DNA from: Hemibagrus wyckioides
Taxonomy: Eukaryota > Chordata > Actinopteri > Siluriformes > Bagridae
Assembly (NCBI RefSeq): GCF_019097595.1
Contig: NC_080711.1
Coordinates: 17,558,928 to 17,622,927, forward strand
Length of the DNA stretch: 64,000 nucleotides
Direction: 5' to 3'
Positions 12,250 through 25,607 of the stretch are shown piece after piece. Within the stretch, counting starts at the first letter, position 1. Each line of letters opens with the position of its first letter. The notes beneath the pieces were generated by a model, which did not search any database, had not been told where the DNA came from, and was given only the letters and a program-made list of their open reading frames with translations. A program made the translations under genes and the position numbers.

Positions 12250-13480
12250 TTTCCACAACATAAAGGTGAAGTGCCTTGGTTATCTTGTAAAGCATATTAG
12301 TAGAACAGTGGTCTAACCCACAGCTAATATTCCTTCACACTTTGAGTGATGAGAATTTTATATGTGTAGTAATAAATTAATATTTTAGGGTTTTAAACTT
12401 CCCAAAACACCTTCTTTTGTTTTCTAATAACATTGTTTTAAATAATGAAATAATGAGAGATTCTCCAGTTAGATTCTAAGAATCAAATACGATCCTACAA
12501 AACAAACTGATATGCAGGATTTTTTTGACACATAGACAGATACCAGCATGTTTTGTGAAAGACAATGGAGAACTTGGAAGACACCCATGCAGCCACAGGA
12601 AGAATCTTGTGAAACTAAATTGCATTTGCAAATGAACCTTAAAGGCCGAGTTAACTAATTCCTGGTTTCACTCTGGGAGATGAGAATAATGAGATCAATC
12701 TGTCTCTATCTCACAGTCTCTCTCGCTCTATTACTAAGTGGAGTCTCACCCCCTCACTCTCTCTTAATTACAGCCAAATTACCTCGAAGCGGCCAGTAAC
12801 TGATGAGACGGGGGGGATCACACAGGGTGATAGGCATTAATCCCATGTAGAGTTAATGTGGGTGGGTGTCCTTTATGTAGCAGCATTGAGAGTCAGATAT
12901 ATAAAGATAAAGGTACTTCAGGTTATACAGCAGTACAAATTGTTACCCACCTATCGTGTGCCTGTGCTATGTGTCACACTTGCTTTTGGACATCAAGTGG
13001 GTGTGTGTCACAGTTCTTTCGACACAATCTTTGCAGTGAGGGATTTGTGCTTGTGGCACCTGGTTGAAAGTGGGAACTTTCTTACAGCTCCCAGGAACAC
13101 AATCTCAGCGTTTTTTCAACTTATGAAAAGTCCCTAAAGTACCAGACACAGTTTTATTTGCTGACGGCACAAATTTCATAAGGCCACTGGGACCCAAAAA
13201 GTAAAAGGTTTTGAAATGACAACATAAGGGCTCGCTTATTCTCAGTCTTTAATATCAAAAACACTCCTGTTTGTGCACATAATCACATGTCCAGTCATCA
13301 AAAGACTGTGTACTCATACTTGCCGTGTAAGTTCATACATTAAAGGGCTAATGGCTTTGTCACAGGGCTTGTATTTTAGCTGCTCAGTTGTGGGTTTTCA
13401 TTATGACCCGATGTCATACTTTTTTTTTATGTCACATCAGACCAAGTGACTTTGATAGAGATTTTTTGCAAATGACAAAA
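12250..13480. other. Intergenic DNA, nothing recognised
   Basis: Mixed-composition sequence with no transposon ends, no long tandem repeats and no protein-like frame. Two overlapping open frames at 12856-13137 are in different frames and resemble nothing I know. Confidence 0.5.
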
Positions 13481-13492
13481 CAACTTAATCAT

Positions 13493-13590
13493 CATTTCTC
13501 TACATGCTTATCCTACTGAGTTGCGGGGAACCTGGAGTCTATCCCAGGAGACTCTGGGCACAAGGCAGGGTACAGTCTGGACAGGATCCC
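13493..13590 (+). repeat. Family B fragment
   Basis: Carries the same phrases as the copy at 4116-4371: GGAACCTGGAGTCTATCCCA followed by ACAAGGCAGGGTACAGTCTG. It is cut off on the right close to a pentanucleotide microsatellite. Confidence 0.8.
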
Positions 13591-13629
13591 CTTTGCTCCC
13601 AGGGCCTGAATTTAATTCATGCTGGGTAG

Positions 13630-13732
13630 TATAAAAAAAATAAAAAAATAAAATAAAATAAAATAAAATAAAATAAAATAAAATAAAATAAAATAAAATA
13701 AAATAAAATAAAATAATAATAATAATAATAAT
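13630..13732. repeat. (TAAAA)n then (TAA)n microsatellite
   Basis: About 14 pentamer units pass directly into six TAA units. The position next to a truncated interspersed repeat suggests growth from an A-rich tail. The minus-strand frame across it (YFILF repeats) is an artefact. Confidence 0.95.
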
Positions 13733-14299
13733 GTGTAAGAAGTAAAAGACAGGATTTAGCTTTGACACAGAGAGTGTGATTGAGGTGTCACTCCCTTGTA
13801 ATGCCTACTAAGCACAACCAAGCAATGCAGCTATAGAAGTCTAGGGATTAGTAAAATAGATTAAATGAACATATTTAGTGCCAACAAAAATACACATGGA
13901 CACTTTAATATTTTTTTCCTGACCCTCACACAAAAGATGTAACATTCCATGTAATATTAAGTTGCCAGTTTATTATCTACTGAATTGCTGAAAGTAATAC
14001 ACTAGCAATTCAATGTAACATTCATATTATTTAGTCTAATATTTGATTATAATATGGACAAACAGGGCAGTCAAGGTAGCTAACTTGTGATATTCACTTA
14101 CTCATTTAGACACATGAACAAAAAATATATCTGACATATCATTGTTGTTTGATTTGCTTTGTGTATATACTGTATACTCGCCCTCATTGCTTTTCTTGGT
14201 GTGTGTTCTTATTTGTTGCTTTTGTTCTTGATTTTTTGTTTGTAACATCTAAGAAACTTAAAGCATAAATCAAGGTTTTAAGGCAGTGAGGTGGCATTT

Positions 14300-14475
14300 A
14301 AGATAGCATGGCTGCCACAGCTCAAGTGTTTTTCCTCCAGGTTCTCCATATTCCTCAGATCTCCAAAAACACATGAATTCTGCTGAACTGACTGTGCTCA
14401 TGTGACCGTATGGGTGAATGTCTGTGAGAATGTCTGTGTTTTTACAGATGATGGACTGGTGTCCCATTAATGGCA
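14300..14475 (-). repeat. Family B fragment (reverse)
   Basis: Diverged reverse copy: TTTTTCCTCCAGGTTCTCCA, then GGGTGAATGTCTGTGAGAAT and GATGGACTGGTGTCCCATTA, the order expected for the complement of family B. Confidence 0.6.
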
Positions 14476-14489
14476 CCATACTACAATCC

Positions 14490-16890
14490 TGATTAGAATA
14501 AAGTGGTCATTCTAATAATTAGAATAAATTGAATGGAATAAAGTGGTCATTCTAATAAAGTGCTTAGGGTGTAATTTCTGTAGAAACCCTGCAGAGGATC
14601 CAAAAGTTGACACTTATGGTGTACATTATGACCCCTATATACATCATTTTATTGTTTTTTTTTAAAGCTGCATGCATCATGCCCTTGATCATAGCCAACA
14701 AAATAATCAGTGTAACGTCCCCACAGAAGATACGTAGATGTAAAATTTACTTCTATATTCAACATGTAAAAGTGCAGATGTCCTCAATAGTTATAGTACA
14801 TTTCCATACAAGTTATGTGGAACTAAGGAGTTTTTCAATATAAAGTTGGAGAATAATTGGATTAGAAGGCAAGGATTTTTGAATCATCTTAATTTCTCCC
14901 TTGTTGATAATGGATGTTTTAGTAAGTCCAGAATTTACTGCAAACTTTTCACAAAACCTATTAACGCATTGCTGAAACCCATTCAATTTTTTCAGTCCCT
15001 TCAGTGTGCCAAAGCCAAGACCTACAGAGCAGTCAAATGCTGGGGCATAGCATGCGGGTTAGAGATAGAGAGCAGGAGGGAGTACTGTTGTATATAAAGA
15101 GGGGTCCTCGTTAGCCAGGGCTGGCCCTGGCACTCTGTTGTGAGTTTGTGTGTCCTAAAAGTGCCAGCTATTTCTCTCTATTAAGCACAGCAAGAGTCTT
15201 AGAAGGCTGGAACTGGTCCGGCAGCACTACTATGGCAATGTGTAATTACATGCTGAGTGCTCATCACACACACAGCGACCAGAGATACTCACTTCCTGTG
15301 CCAGGTTGCCCTTCCTATTAGGCATTTGCTTTATGCAGCCTCCTCCCCTCTACCAATCTTTCCAATGAAGACATCAAAGCTGGGAAAATAGGGATGCAAC
15401 TATGGAGCTGGATGAAAAGGTGCCGTGTGGGTGAAAAGAAAGAAAACCTTTCACTTAGCCACAAAATGGGCTGACATTTGCAAATTAGTGACACAAATGT
15501 TGATGGGAATATTTTTACCTCCGCACCATAGCTCCTGGGAAAAGATACCTGCAAATTCCATGGGTCAGTCTCCTTTAGTAGTAGAATTCATTAGCATGAA
15601 ATTATGTAAAACTGTTCAAATCAGCAATGCTCCTGGGTTATTTACTATGCTTTCTTTCACCCGCTTTCAGGAGGGCAAATCCTGCTAGCTAATTGAAGAA
15701 GATACAGAGAAGGGAAAGAATATGGCAGAATTTCTATTAATTAGACATTTGTAATGGACATTAGTTGGAGTGCACTCTATTTCCTTCTTGACTTGATGTT
15801 GGGAAGTTCATTTCTAAGATATTTTTGTCATTTTCTGCAAGAAATGCACTCTGTCCCGAGTCCTTACTCAGTTTATTATCATGTTTAGATTATTTGGATG
15901 GATGGATGGATGGAAGGATAGATGGAAAAAGGAAGGAAAAAAAGAAGAAATATGAAATATGCGAAATTCATCATTATACATATGAATGTCCAGAAAGCCC
16001 ATGCATTTTTCCTGTAAAGGCTTTTTCAGTCATCTGTTTTTCTTCTTTGCCTCATCTCCATCACTTCGTTGCTAGACAACCAGTCCCTCCTCAGCCTCCC
16101 AATCAGTGTGTGGAGCACAGGAGCAGCATGGTACTGCATGCAAAAACTGGCCTTCATCACATCAACAAACATGCACATATCAATACAGCATAGAATATAT
16201 ACATATATATAAATATATATACTCTTGCTATCTGAAAATTACTTTGACTCGTTATCTCAGTTGAATGATTCAGCACCAAGGAGGCACTGAGTGAGGCTAA
16301 TTAGTAGAAATCAGTGCTTAATTACAAAAGCTATACTATCAATCAATTTCCAAACTACAAGAATACAGTTATTTAAATCTAAAATATTTGTATTGTAAAA
16401 AAAAATAAAAATAGGGAATTGAAAAAGAATATTTAATCTTACGGATATATAGTTGTAAAACTGTTCTGTCAATAATGTTGGAACTGTGAGGTTGAAGTGC
16501 AGTACAGGGTGCAGTCTGGAAAGCACCGGGTTTTACCATTCAGTCTCACTGAGTTAACACATAGACAGGACAATGAGAGTGAAACCTCCTATAACTTCCG
16601 TTCACACAGCATAGCAGAACATGTACTTTATTGTCAGCAGAACTCAATAAGAGTGGCTCAGGATTAAATTGGTATTTGGTTGATTCTATGACTACGATGC
16701 CATTTCAGCCCACTGATTTACAAATAAGTGTGCAAAGTAAAGGTAAAAGACATTTAAAACACACTTGATCCAACTTTTACTAAACTTGATCTTAACTTAT
16801 AATAATTAGAATACTTTAAATAAATAAAACATAATTTTGTATTGAATTCATTTAACACGTCATGCTTAAAACATCATTTTCTACATTATG
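14490..16890. other. Intergenic DNA with a possible conserved block
   Basis: No gene recognised. A 22-bp phrase around AATAAAGTGGTCATTCTAAT is repeated at about 14500 and 14539. The part at about 15000-15720 is high-complexity and free of visible repeats, so it might be conserved non-coding DNA. A GGAT/GGATGGAT run lies at 15897-15914. Confidence 0.4.
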
Positions 16891-16904
16891 AGCCATGTAT
16901 TATA

Positions 16905-17943
16905 CCGTCCCTTCCAAAGTCATGGAATGTCAAGGTCAGTTTTTATTGTTTTTGTAGCTATATACTAAAACCTGGCACCTTTTATTTGAACCCCTGGAAA
17001 AAGGCAAGCGATTTTGAAGCTAAACAGAATTGGCCATAGCCTATAGAACAATCTGGAATGTCCTGAGAGAAAAGCTACTGGTGAACTAAACAGCCAGACA
17101 TCGAACAGGTTGACAAATGTAAACAACAGCAATTGATGACAGAGACATTGAGAGAGCTATATAGAAAACCCAAAAAAACCTCCACAGGGCACTGGTAAAG
17201 ATATCACAATCTGCCATTTGAAGAAGACTTCGAAAGCAGAAACATAAAGGCTAAACTTCGAGATGCAACCACTCATCAGCATTAAGACTCAGAAGGCCAG
17301 ATTATAATTTGCCAAGAAATATAAGGTACCAAGGAACCAAGATGAACTTGAAAAAGTTGAACTTGAGAAAGAAAGAATCTGCTCATGATCCAAAACATGA
17401 AAGCTCATCGAAAAGCTTAGTGGTGGTAGTGTCATGGCTTAGACTTGCATGGTTGCTTCTGTAACATTCTCACTAATCTTTATTGATGATGTAACTCCCA
17501 GTGGTAGTAGCAGAACGAATTTAGAAGTCTTCATTTACATTTACATTACAAGAAATTCAAAATTAGGAAGAACTTCCTAATCAAATTAGGAAGAACTTTA
17601 TTATGCAGAATGACAATGACCTAGAAAATACTGGCAACACAACAAAGACTTCACTGGAGGAAAAAGTGGAAGGTTTTAGACTGGCTGAGTCAATCACCAG
17701 ACCTCAACCTAATTGAGCATTCAATTCACATCCTGAGGAGGAGACTGAAGGGAGAAACTCCCTGTCAGTTCCAATATTTTTGATTACTTGAAAAATTTCT
17801 GAGTTCAAACACAAGTTGAGACATGTAAGTTGTTTAAGACAGCTAGTTGTTGGAATGGAAAGCTTAGGTTGCCAAATGTGTTTAATGTATAGCAAAAACA
17901 AAAGAACTGGCCTTGTCGTTCCAATACTTCTGGAAGGGAATGT
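16905..17943 (+). mobile_element. Near full-length dead Tc1-like transposon
   Basis: Long imperfect terminal inverted repeats of about 55 bp are visible: left CCTTCCAAAGTCATGGAATG..., right, on the complement, CCTTCCAGAAGTATTGGAAC.... Both continue into a GTTTTTGT(A)GCTATA-like inner end. Inside, plus-strand pieces of a Tc1 transposase survive, including SPDLNLIEHSIHIL near 17695-17740, the relative of the SPDLNPIEHxW motif. Stops and a small insertion near 17520-17590 break it. The length of about 1.04 kb fits a slightly deleted element. Confidence 0.85.
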
Positions 17944-17949
17944 AGGTCA

Positions 17950-18514
17950 GATTTGTGAGTCTCCTTATACATAATTCAAGAGTTCTCAGAGAATATGAAT
18001 GTTCTTTTTTTTTAATAAATTGATTTCAATTAATACCAAATTTCTTGTATAAATGCAAATTTTCCTCAAGAATTTGTGATAAATGTGGTAAAAATTTACC
18101 TCATTTGGTCAAATGAGTTGCAAGGTTTAAATGGCACCACAATTATAGAATCTCTTATTTGGGATTCCTAACTTTTGCCCCCATTATAAGCGTGTATTAG
18201 ATCATTAACTCTTCCTTCAAGGGTGTGTGTGTGTGTGTGTGTACATGAGCAGAGACGCTTTCCAGTTATGTAGATATGTAGATATACAGTGCATGCAGGA
18301 CTGCACTAGGATGCTGTGTTGGTGTGATGGGGGAGGGTTTGTGTGTGTTTGTTTTTGTGTGAGTGTGGGGATCTGGTGTCTCTCTCACATCTATGCCTCT
18401 GGTTAATAACTGCTAGCAAATCGCCCTCATCCAACACACACACTTCCCACAAATACACAAAACTAACCACATACTGGCCACATTTCCCTTCTTTCCCCTG
18501 TGTCTCTTTGTTAT

Positions 18515-18555
<41 letters not shown>

Positions 18556-20400
18556 CTTTTGTCCCTTCCTCCCTCTCGGTCTCGGTGGCATTTGCTAGCA
18601 GAAGCAGGCTTGCAAATCTCAAGGCAGCACTTATAATTCATTGCCCTCTGTATAAGAAAAGAGCAGGAGAGATAACTGGGGACAAAAAAGAGGAAAGAGG
18701 AGCTTAGGGGAAAAGATTCTTCACTGGATTTAGATGACAGCCATACAAGCAAACATAAATAACCACTGCTGACTTGTTAACCCAGCATACTTTTTTTTTC
18801 AGTTAGCCATTATATCATTGGGTCTTCTTAGCCCATGATCTGTGCCTTTTTCTCATTCTGTGCTTTGTACTACTCTGTTGGACTGAAGATCAATCCAACT
18901 GCACTGATCCCTGCTGATCCTCATCAGTCTGTGTCTGTAGTACTTCTTAAAAAGGAGAATATTTGAGAACAACTTGGATGCAGTACATCATCAACAACCA
19001 ATTCAGTATTCATACAATCTTATACAATTGCAATATCTGATTACAACATGGCATCTGACACAACACCAACTTCAAACCCAAGAGAATTTCCAGAAAGTAT
19101 TCATACATTCATTTGGAAGGCATGAGCAATGAAAACATTTTCTCTGGTTAAAACATACTCTGAACACAATTTGGAGAAATTTAAATATTTACAACTGAAA
19201 CACTGGCATTACCCAGCAGTCCACTGAACACTGAAGTTCAACAGAGCCACGTATTCTCTTGTATATTATTTGTCACATTGAGCTTGGGTTAAAAAAGTTG
19301 GGTTAAATTCACTGAGTTTGTAGGTAAAAGACTTTACATAATGCTCAAGCATACAATAGGAACTCTAAATTAACAAAAGTAAACATCCATCTTTACAGCA
19401 ACTCACGTATCTCAGCATAGAGCGCTAATTGCCAGACATCTGCTAACCATGTGCTCCATGTGCAATTAACTCAATTAATGCCTCTTATTAAGTATGAGAA
19501 AAACATTTGCATGCTCATAACCTTCAATATTATAACAAGTCATGTTTATATCAAATCTGGATAGCGTAAGGTGTGTTTTATGCATTTATACCTAAGAAAT
19601 GAGAATTTTTATAAACAGCCCAGATGCAGTAGCCTACTTTATCAACGATGCTAATCACACATGTGAAGATGCGGCATGCAGGTGCGCATAGGCACGACCA
19701 ATCACATCCAGATTAATTAATTATGCATAACACATTTTCTTGAACCTGGCACATTGAAATGCATTTTAGAAAAGAGAACCTCAAACAAATGCATGCTTAT
19801 CAATTGGTAAATAATATAAAAAAATATTCTCGTGTATGTGTAATGAACCTTGTGAAAGGCTTTTAAATTGCAGTAGAATTGACATTATTTTTCCAGTATA
19901 CCACGTGTCCTCTTCTGTTCACCCCAGCTGGAGGTGAATATAAGAAGACTATTCACTTAACTGGCTGTTGTTTCCAGGCACTGTGTGGTGATTAAGCCTG
20001 TTTGTTTAACACACGATGCACAATAACACAATATTAATTAAACAATATGGAGCAAGAGTGCTGCTGTAAGGTAATCAGCTATATGTAATCATGGTGATAT
20101 GCAGTTGCACAAGTGTGAGTATGATATTGCTTTTGTACAACAGTTCAATCAACAAGAAATTGAAAAAGTAACAATTCAGACATAATACGTAGAAATATAT
20201 TTATATACATATTTCATTTTGTTCCACTTGCGGTAACAGATCCTGAAGAAGCCAGACACATTTTATGGACCATCAGCTATCTGGCTATAATGACACTTCT
20301 GATAAAATGGGCATCATTTCTTCCTTTACATTTTTATCTCATGAGTGTTCAAATTTAAGTCAAAAGTTCTTGAAACATAACGTTTGCCATAGGATGTTGC
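17950..20400. other. Intergenic DNA with (TG)n and (TC)n tracts
   Basis: Contains (TG)n at 18222-18241 and about 17 TC units at 18518-18552. The minus-strand 148-codon frame at 18306-18752 and the plus frames opposite are driven by the TC run. A high-complexity AT-rich block at about 19400-19760 carries ATTTGCAT and ATTAATTAATTATGCATAA, resembling POU and homeodomain sites. No exon seen. Confidence 0.45.
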
Positions 20401-20404
20401 TAAC

Positions 20405-20520
20405 ACTACAAGTCAAGTCAAGAAGGTTTTATTGTCATTTCATCCATATATAGCTGGTGCAGTACATGGTGAAATGAAACAGCGTTCCCTTAGGACTCAG
20501 AGCTACATAAGAAAAAAACA
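20405..20520 (+). repeat. Fish interspersed repeat, family D fragment
   Basis: The phrases AAGTCAAGTCAAGAAGGTTT and TTATTGTCATTTCATCCATA, followed by GTGAAATGAAACAGCGTTCC, mark a common anonymous teleost repeat. Only about 115 bp is present. Confidence 0.65.
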
Positions 20521-20529
20521 CTAACCAGT

Positions 20530-23500
20530 CAATTTAAAAATAACTGTTAAATAATTATATATATGGTAGCAGTGTCTTGGGAAAGGTAGAACTATAAACT
20601 CATCTGCTGTTCCTGAATCCAATTCCAAAAGTCTTGGTTTTTGGGGATGAAGAGTAATTGAAGCTGTAATATTTCAGGTTTAAACTATAATCTGCTCATT
20701 TTTCAGCCTGAAAGGTACATTACTTCATCACTGAGGTAGAATTATGACCAATAAATCTTTTTTCATATTCATACTTTCCTGTTGCTTAATCTTAGTGACT
20801 TAATTCAGTTCCTTCCTTTTGTCACTATTGAACAGGCCTCATAATTTTTATCGATTATTATAGGTGAATTTGATTTTAAAGCCACAGAAACAGAGCCATA
20901 CTGTAGGCAACATGGTAAAAATATTCTCTTGCAAGTGTAATTTATTTAAAAAGCCACTGCTGCTTGATATATTTTATATTTCCAATATAGTTGGAATGAA
21001 TTGAATGATCATCCAGTTTATACTTGTTGTGTAATTTGCATCATTTCCCAGTAGCAAAGTAGTTTTAGCTAATGATATAATGATAGTCAGCAATTATTTT
21101 TTTTGTCTATTTTCGTACTTTAAATTGTTACTTATATTATAAGTTAAACAACTTATATTGTTTTTATATTGCTTATATCTGTTCTCGACACAAATTTTCA
21201 GTTAGCTAGCTAGATAGCTGCTAGCCGATTTTGTCAGTTTGTCCCTGAGTTGCATGCCGTGTGCTGTGAGATCACATCAGAGCAACTCTTTCCTCTTTAG
21301 GCAGAACTTATATTTTTAGCTAGCATAGCTAGCATCGGGTAACTAGTTGATTCTGTAGGTCATGTCGTGTTTACAGTACTGGAAACATGTACATAGCTTT
21401 GAATTCTGTCCATACTGTATATGTAGTTTCTTGATACATGTGTTTAATTTGTGGGGCAGAGAATGGTGCATCGTAACCAACATTATAAAATGTTTTTCCA
21501 TGGCCGTAGCTACTTTTTATGTAGTATGAGAGTCTGCGTCAAGTCTGCATGATACAGTTTGATGTCATTTTCACAGTTTTCACTGCCAAGAGATTGAGTT
21601 GTGCAGTGTGCATTCAGATGAGAAGATTTGTCTAGTCTTACAGTCTGAACCCAGCTCCATAACACTCGTCCTTTTCAGCTAACAATAGGAGTGTGTCTTT
21701 TAACATTTAACAATAGGATTGTGTTTGGCTGTTCACATGTGAATATTTTCTCACTGTGGTCCAAAGTCTTGTGATGTCACCTACATGTACACACATGTCT
21801 AAAGAGTGAGAGAATATCGTCTAGATAGTTAGAGATTCCACTGGTCTTGATAGTAGTTTCTCTTTTTACAGTTTCTTCATAATTCTAATATGACTGTAAA
21901 ATGTTATGGGATGAGAAAAGAAAGAAAACTCTATAGTAGTATACTTCTTGTGAAATGTACCCTGGTGTATAACTTATCTAAAATGTCAGACATTTTTCCC
22001 TTGGGCCATTATCTCCCCATCACAGTCAGTTATGCAGTTGCGGTTGTTCTGTCAGCTCATTAATAAACGCTCCTGTTTCTTGCCAGTCTCTCGCTCTAAT
22101 TTACAACATACACTCTTCTCACATCCCTCTCTCCTTTTCTACGCCCTCACCCCTCTCTCCACACTTTCACCCACCCTTTCCCTTTCTTCAGCCATATCTC
22201 ACAGGACTATTCCAGTCAGTCAAGGTTGGACGGTTTTACCTCCAGTTTCACATTTGAACACACATGCACACGCATCTCCTTTATGCCCGGTGCTGATGTT
22301 TAATAAATGTGTTGTCGCTTGCACTGAAGCATGTCAGATTGGCTGGGTTTGTCGTGTGTGACAGAAGGGAATGGTGCTGAATGGCACCACCAGTCTCTGC
22401 AAGAGGGTTATGGAGACTCCAGAGCGCTCTCCTTCTGGTACTTGCTCATCCATTATTGGACGTATTTTACAATATATTGCATTTTATGGCATGAGTGTGC
22501 AGATGACCCCAGTACTATTCTGTCCTCTGCTCTCCAAACTCACTTGAGTCTGGACGGATGGCATTAGAAGCCAGTTTGATTACATTTGAGATTAAAGTGG
22601 GTGCAGGCTGGGTGTAAGTCTGCAGGGAATGAATTATGGTTCTGTTACCTGCTCAGGCTGGGAGTGAAGCAGCTGCGGGGGCTTCATTCCATTGCGCTCA
22701 TGACCTTGAGGGTCATGGAGGGGAAGGATGTATTTATCACAAGTATGCTGGAAGAAAGAGATGGTGAAGACTTTGTAGACAGGCATTCACACAACTAATT
22801 GCAGCAGGCTTCCTTCTGGGTGGGAGTCCAGTAATACATAAATAAATAAATGCTTTTAAAATGATCGTATTAATTTGTTTTCCACATACATATATCTCAT
22901 TTAATCCTGGTTCTATTATAGTTTTTTTTAATTTTACAAACCACTATCTAGCACACCCCCTCTTTCTTTTTCTCTTTCCTCATTCCCGCCTTTTCATCTA
23001 CCTCCATCAGTGCAGCCTAATGAATAAGAAATAGAGAGGCGAGGCTCTCCGAATCAACCCCTCCCTCCCCAAAGGCAGCATATAAGACTATTGATTAGGG
23101 GAATCAAGGTCATATCCCTTCTCTCTGTCTATAATCTAACACATCTAACAGGGAATTACTGCTAGCCAGGCCTCACCTCCAACAGGTTATTATAGACTGA
23201 TCTGCTGCTCTGGTGTTCAAAGGATTCAAGCTCAGCTTTGCCATGTGGACCAGCAGCCTATAAAGTAGAGATGGACAACCTGGATGGCCAGAGTATGACT
23301 AACATAAGTAAACTAGTAAGCAAGCCTTTTTTTTAGTCATTTAAGTTACTAGTAATTTAAAAAAAAAAAACATTCACAGCAAAAAAGAAATACTCATGAT
23401 GCCATAATTTTATTTTATTTTTTAATGAATTTTAACAGCAAGAAGTCAGACTGCACACATTAATTAGCAAGCATACACGGACTACAAATCTCTAGCTTTA

Positions 23501-24690
23501 AAGCCAATGACAAAAATGAATAAATCAGTGTCTGGGACAAAAAGTGCAAATTAATACATCTGTGGATCATATTACTTTATCCAAAGATGTACAATTTTTT
23601 TAAACACACTCATGTGTACAAAGCTGGAGGATCAACCATAATAATAAATTCTGTAAATGAGACAGCATGGATGCTCATGACATCAACAGAGACCTCAATG
23701 ACTGCACTTCCTGTGTATGGTACATGTTATGTCTACAGCAGTGTCTGAGAGGATTTTTTCGACTGGTAATGACCCCTGAGCTGAATCTCCATGTGAAACT
23801 CTATTCTCTGGAGAGTCTGAAAAGGAGTATGGACTGACATGGCATGTGCATCTTTAAACTGGCTAAGTGGAGATTCATTACGCTACTGTACAAGGACTTA
23901 TGTTAATAACACACACACACACACACACACAAACAAACAGCTGTATGCTTTCATTCAATTTGATATCAAAATGATAACATTCCTCTAAAGTAAAAAAAAA
24001 TATATTTATTAAACAAAAAACAATGTGCAGCTAGTACTCATGCCTCAAGCATGTGAGCTGCATGGGTCTGGACAGCACGTCCCTATCATTAAGCTGCAGG
24101 TCACTCTGCTCATGGGAGTACATATTGTAAATAGGGCATGACATCTGTCAAAGCTCTTTATGTCATTTTATGACTGACAACATTATTAGAGCATTTGGGA
24201 GTAGTGCTCTAACATGTGTGCCCATATTCCTAACTGGTGGTATCTAGGATTAAATTCCAGAGTCCAGGTTTAAACAAGACAACTAACATATTTCATGTAG
24301 GTTTTTTTTATCATGAATACAGAAAAGAACTGGTCATTATGTACCATGTCCACATGAGAAAATATAAAAAAGAAAAAAAATACGTCAATATTTTGATGCA
24401 GAAAGCAGCGCTGCGTATCGTGACCGAACATTCAGGATTTTTCCAGGTGTTTTTTTCCCTCTAAAATAAGCAAAATGGACAGATTTGTTTTCAGTAATAT
24501 TCAGTGCAACTTCATTAAAAATCTTATTTTATACCAGAAGAAATTTTGCACACCCAGCACATTGTAGTCACTCATGTAATACCTGTCTGTCCCTATTAAG
24601 ATGAAGAATTCTCTTAAACATTTAATTTATGAGCTAATTTGCACTGCATGATCAAGTCAGTGATGATTTTAGCAGAAAGGTTACCTTGTA
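20530..24690. other. Intergenic DNA, no gene recognised
   Basis: Long AT-rich stretch with short GCTAGC-rich runs (about 21205-21225 and 21315-21340), a pyrimidine-rich patch at 22100-22200 and (CA)n at 23909-23931. Three short plus frames at 22032-22798 look like nothing known. The block at about 22990-23270 is high-complexity and could be a conserved non-coding element. None of this was supported as an exon. Confidence 0.4.
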
Positions 24691-24734
24691 TTGGTTTTGA
24701 ATCCAAAGCTTATGAATTTCAGATGGGCTTCAAA

Positions 24735-24995
24735 CCCAGGTGCCATGTTTGCACAGCAGGTTTCCTTTGAGTTTCCTCAGAAAAAACATGTGAGTAGATG
24801 GATAGGCTACACTAAATTTCCCCTAGGTGAGAATGTGTGTCTGTCTGTGTGTGTCTGTGTCTGTGTGTGTTGAATTATAATGGACTGGCATCTCATCTAG
24901 ATCGTTTTCTCGGCTCACACCCAGTGTTCCAGAGACAGGCTCCAGTTCCTCCACACCCTTAACCAGGATTAACTGGATACCGATGATGAATGAAG
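24735..24995 (-). repeat. Family B copy (reverse) with internal TG/TCTG expansion
   Basis: The reverse-orientation order is kept: GGTTTCCTTTGAGTTTCCTC, then a TGTGTCTGTGTCTG-type expansion at 24835-24869, then GGACTGGCATCTCATCTAGA and AGACAGGCTCCAGTTCCTCC. The internal dinucleotide run has grown inside the repeat. Confidence 0.7.
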
Positions 24996-25009
24996 GAATG
25001 AATTTCCAA

Positions 25010-25571
25010 CCCCTTTGTTCAACTGCTGCTCTCAAACCTCCCATGTGCTGCTCAGTAGGGTTGCTACAAAACCACAACATATGCCATTATCAAGATTCCT
25101 ATATAGGCTTGCTAAAAATTATATCTGTATTGTTTGTTTTATTTTTTTTTAAAAATGGAATACATTTAGCCCACATTCAGCCCATTCAGAACAAACCTGA
25201 TTACTGTGAACATCAATCAGCTTGTGAGTCTCATTAAACAAATCAGCGATTTAATGCATATTATTAAATAGACAATCGCACCGTAACATCATTTGAAAGA
25301 AGAATAGAAAAGTGCTTGTATACACGCCACCTTCGCTGGGTTAAGAGAAAGCTTAATTGGCTCTGTGGGGTTCTTATCTACACCGTTACACCAACTCACT
25401 TGCTGGGTTGTGATGAGAAGCAAACACTGGCTGTTATAGTTAATTGCTCATTTGAATCCATAAAGGCAACCAATTATGTTTATGTGCGTTGTAAATCTGA
25501 TTAACCTCTCTGTACTGCTCTCCAAACACAGTGGTCTAATGCTTAGTCAAAGGGGATGCATATCTCTGTGT

Positions 25572-25607
<36 letters not shown>

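Noticed and set aside
18306..18752. 148-codon minus-strand frame
   Set aside because: Its core is the translation of the (TC)n/(GA)n microsatellite (RERERE), so it is a low-complexity artefact.
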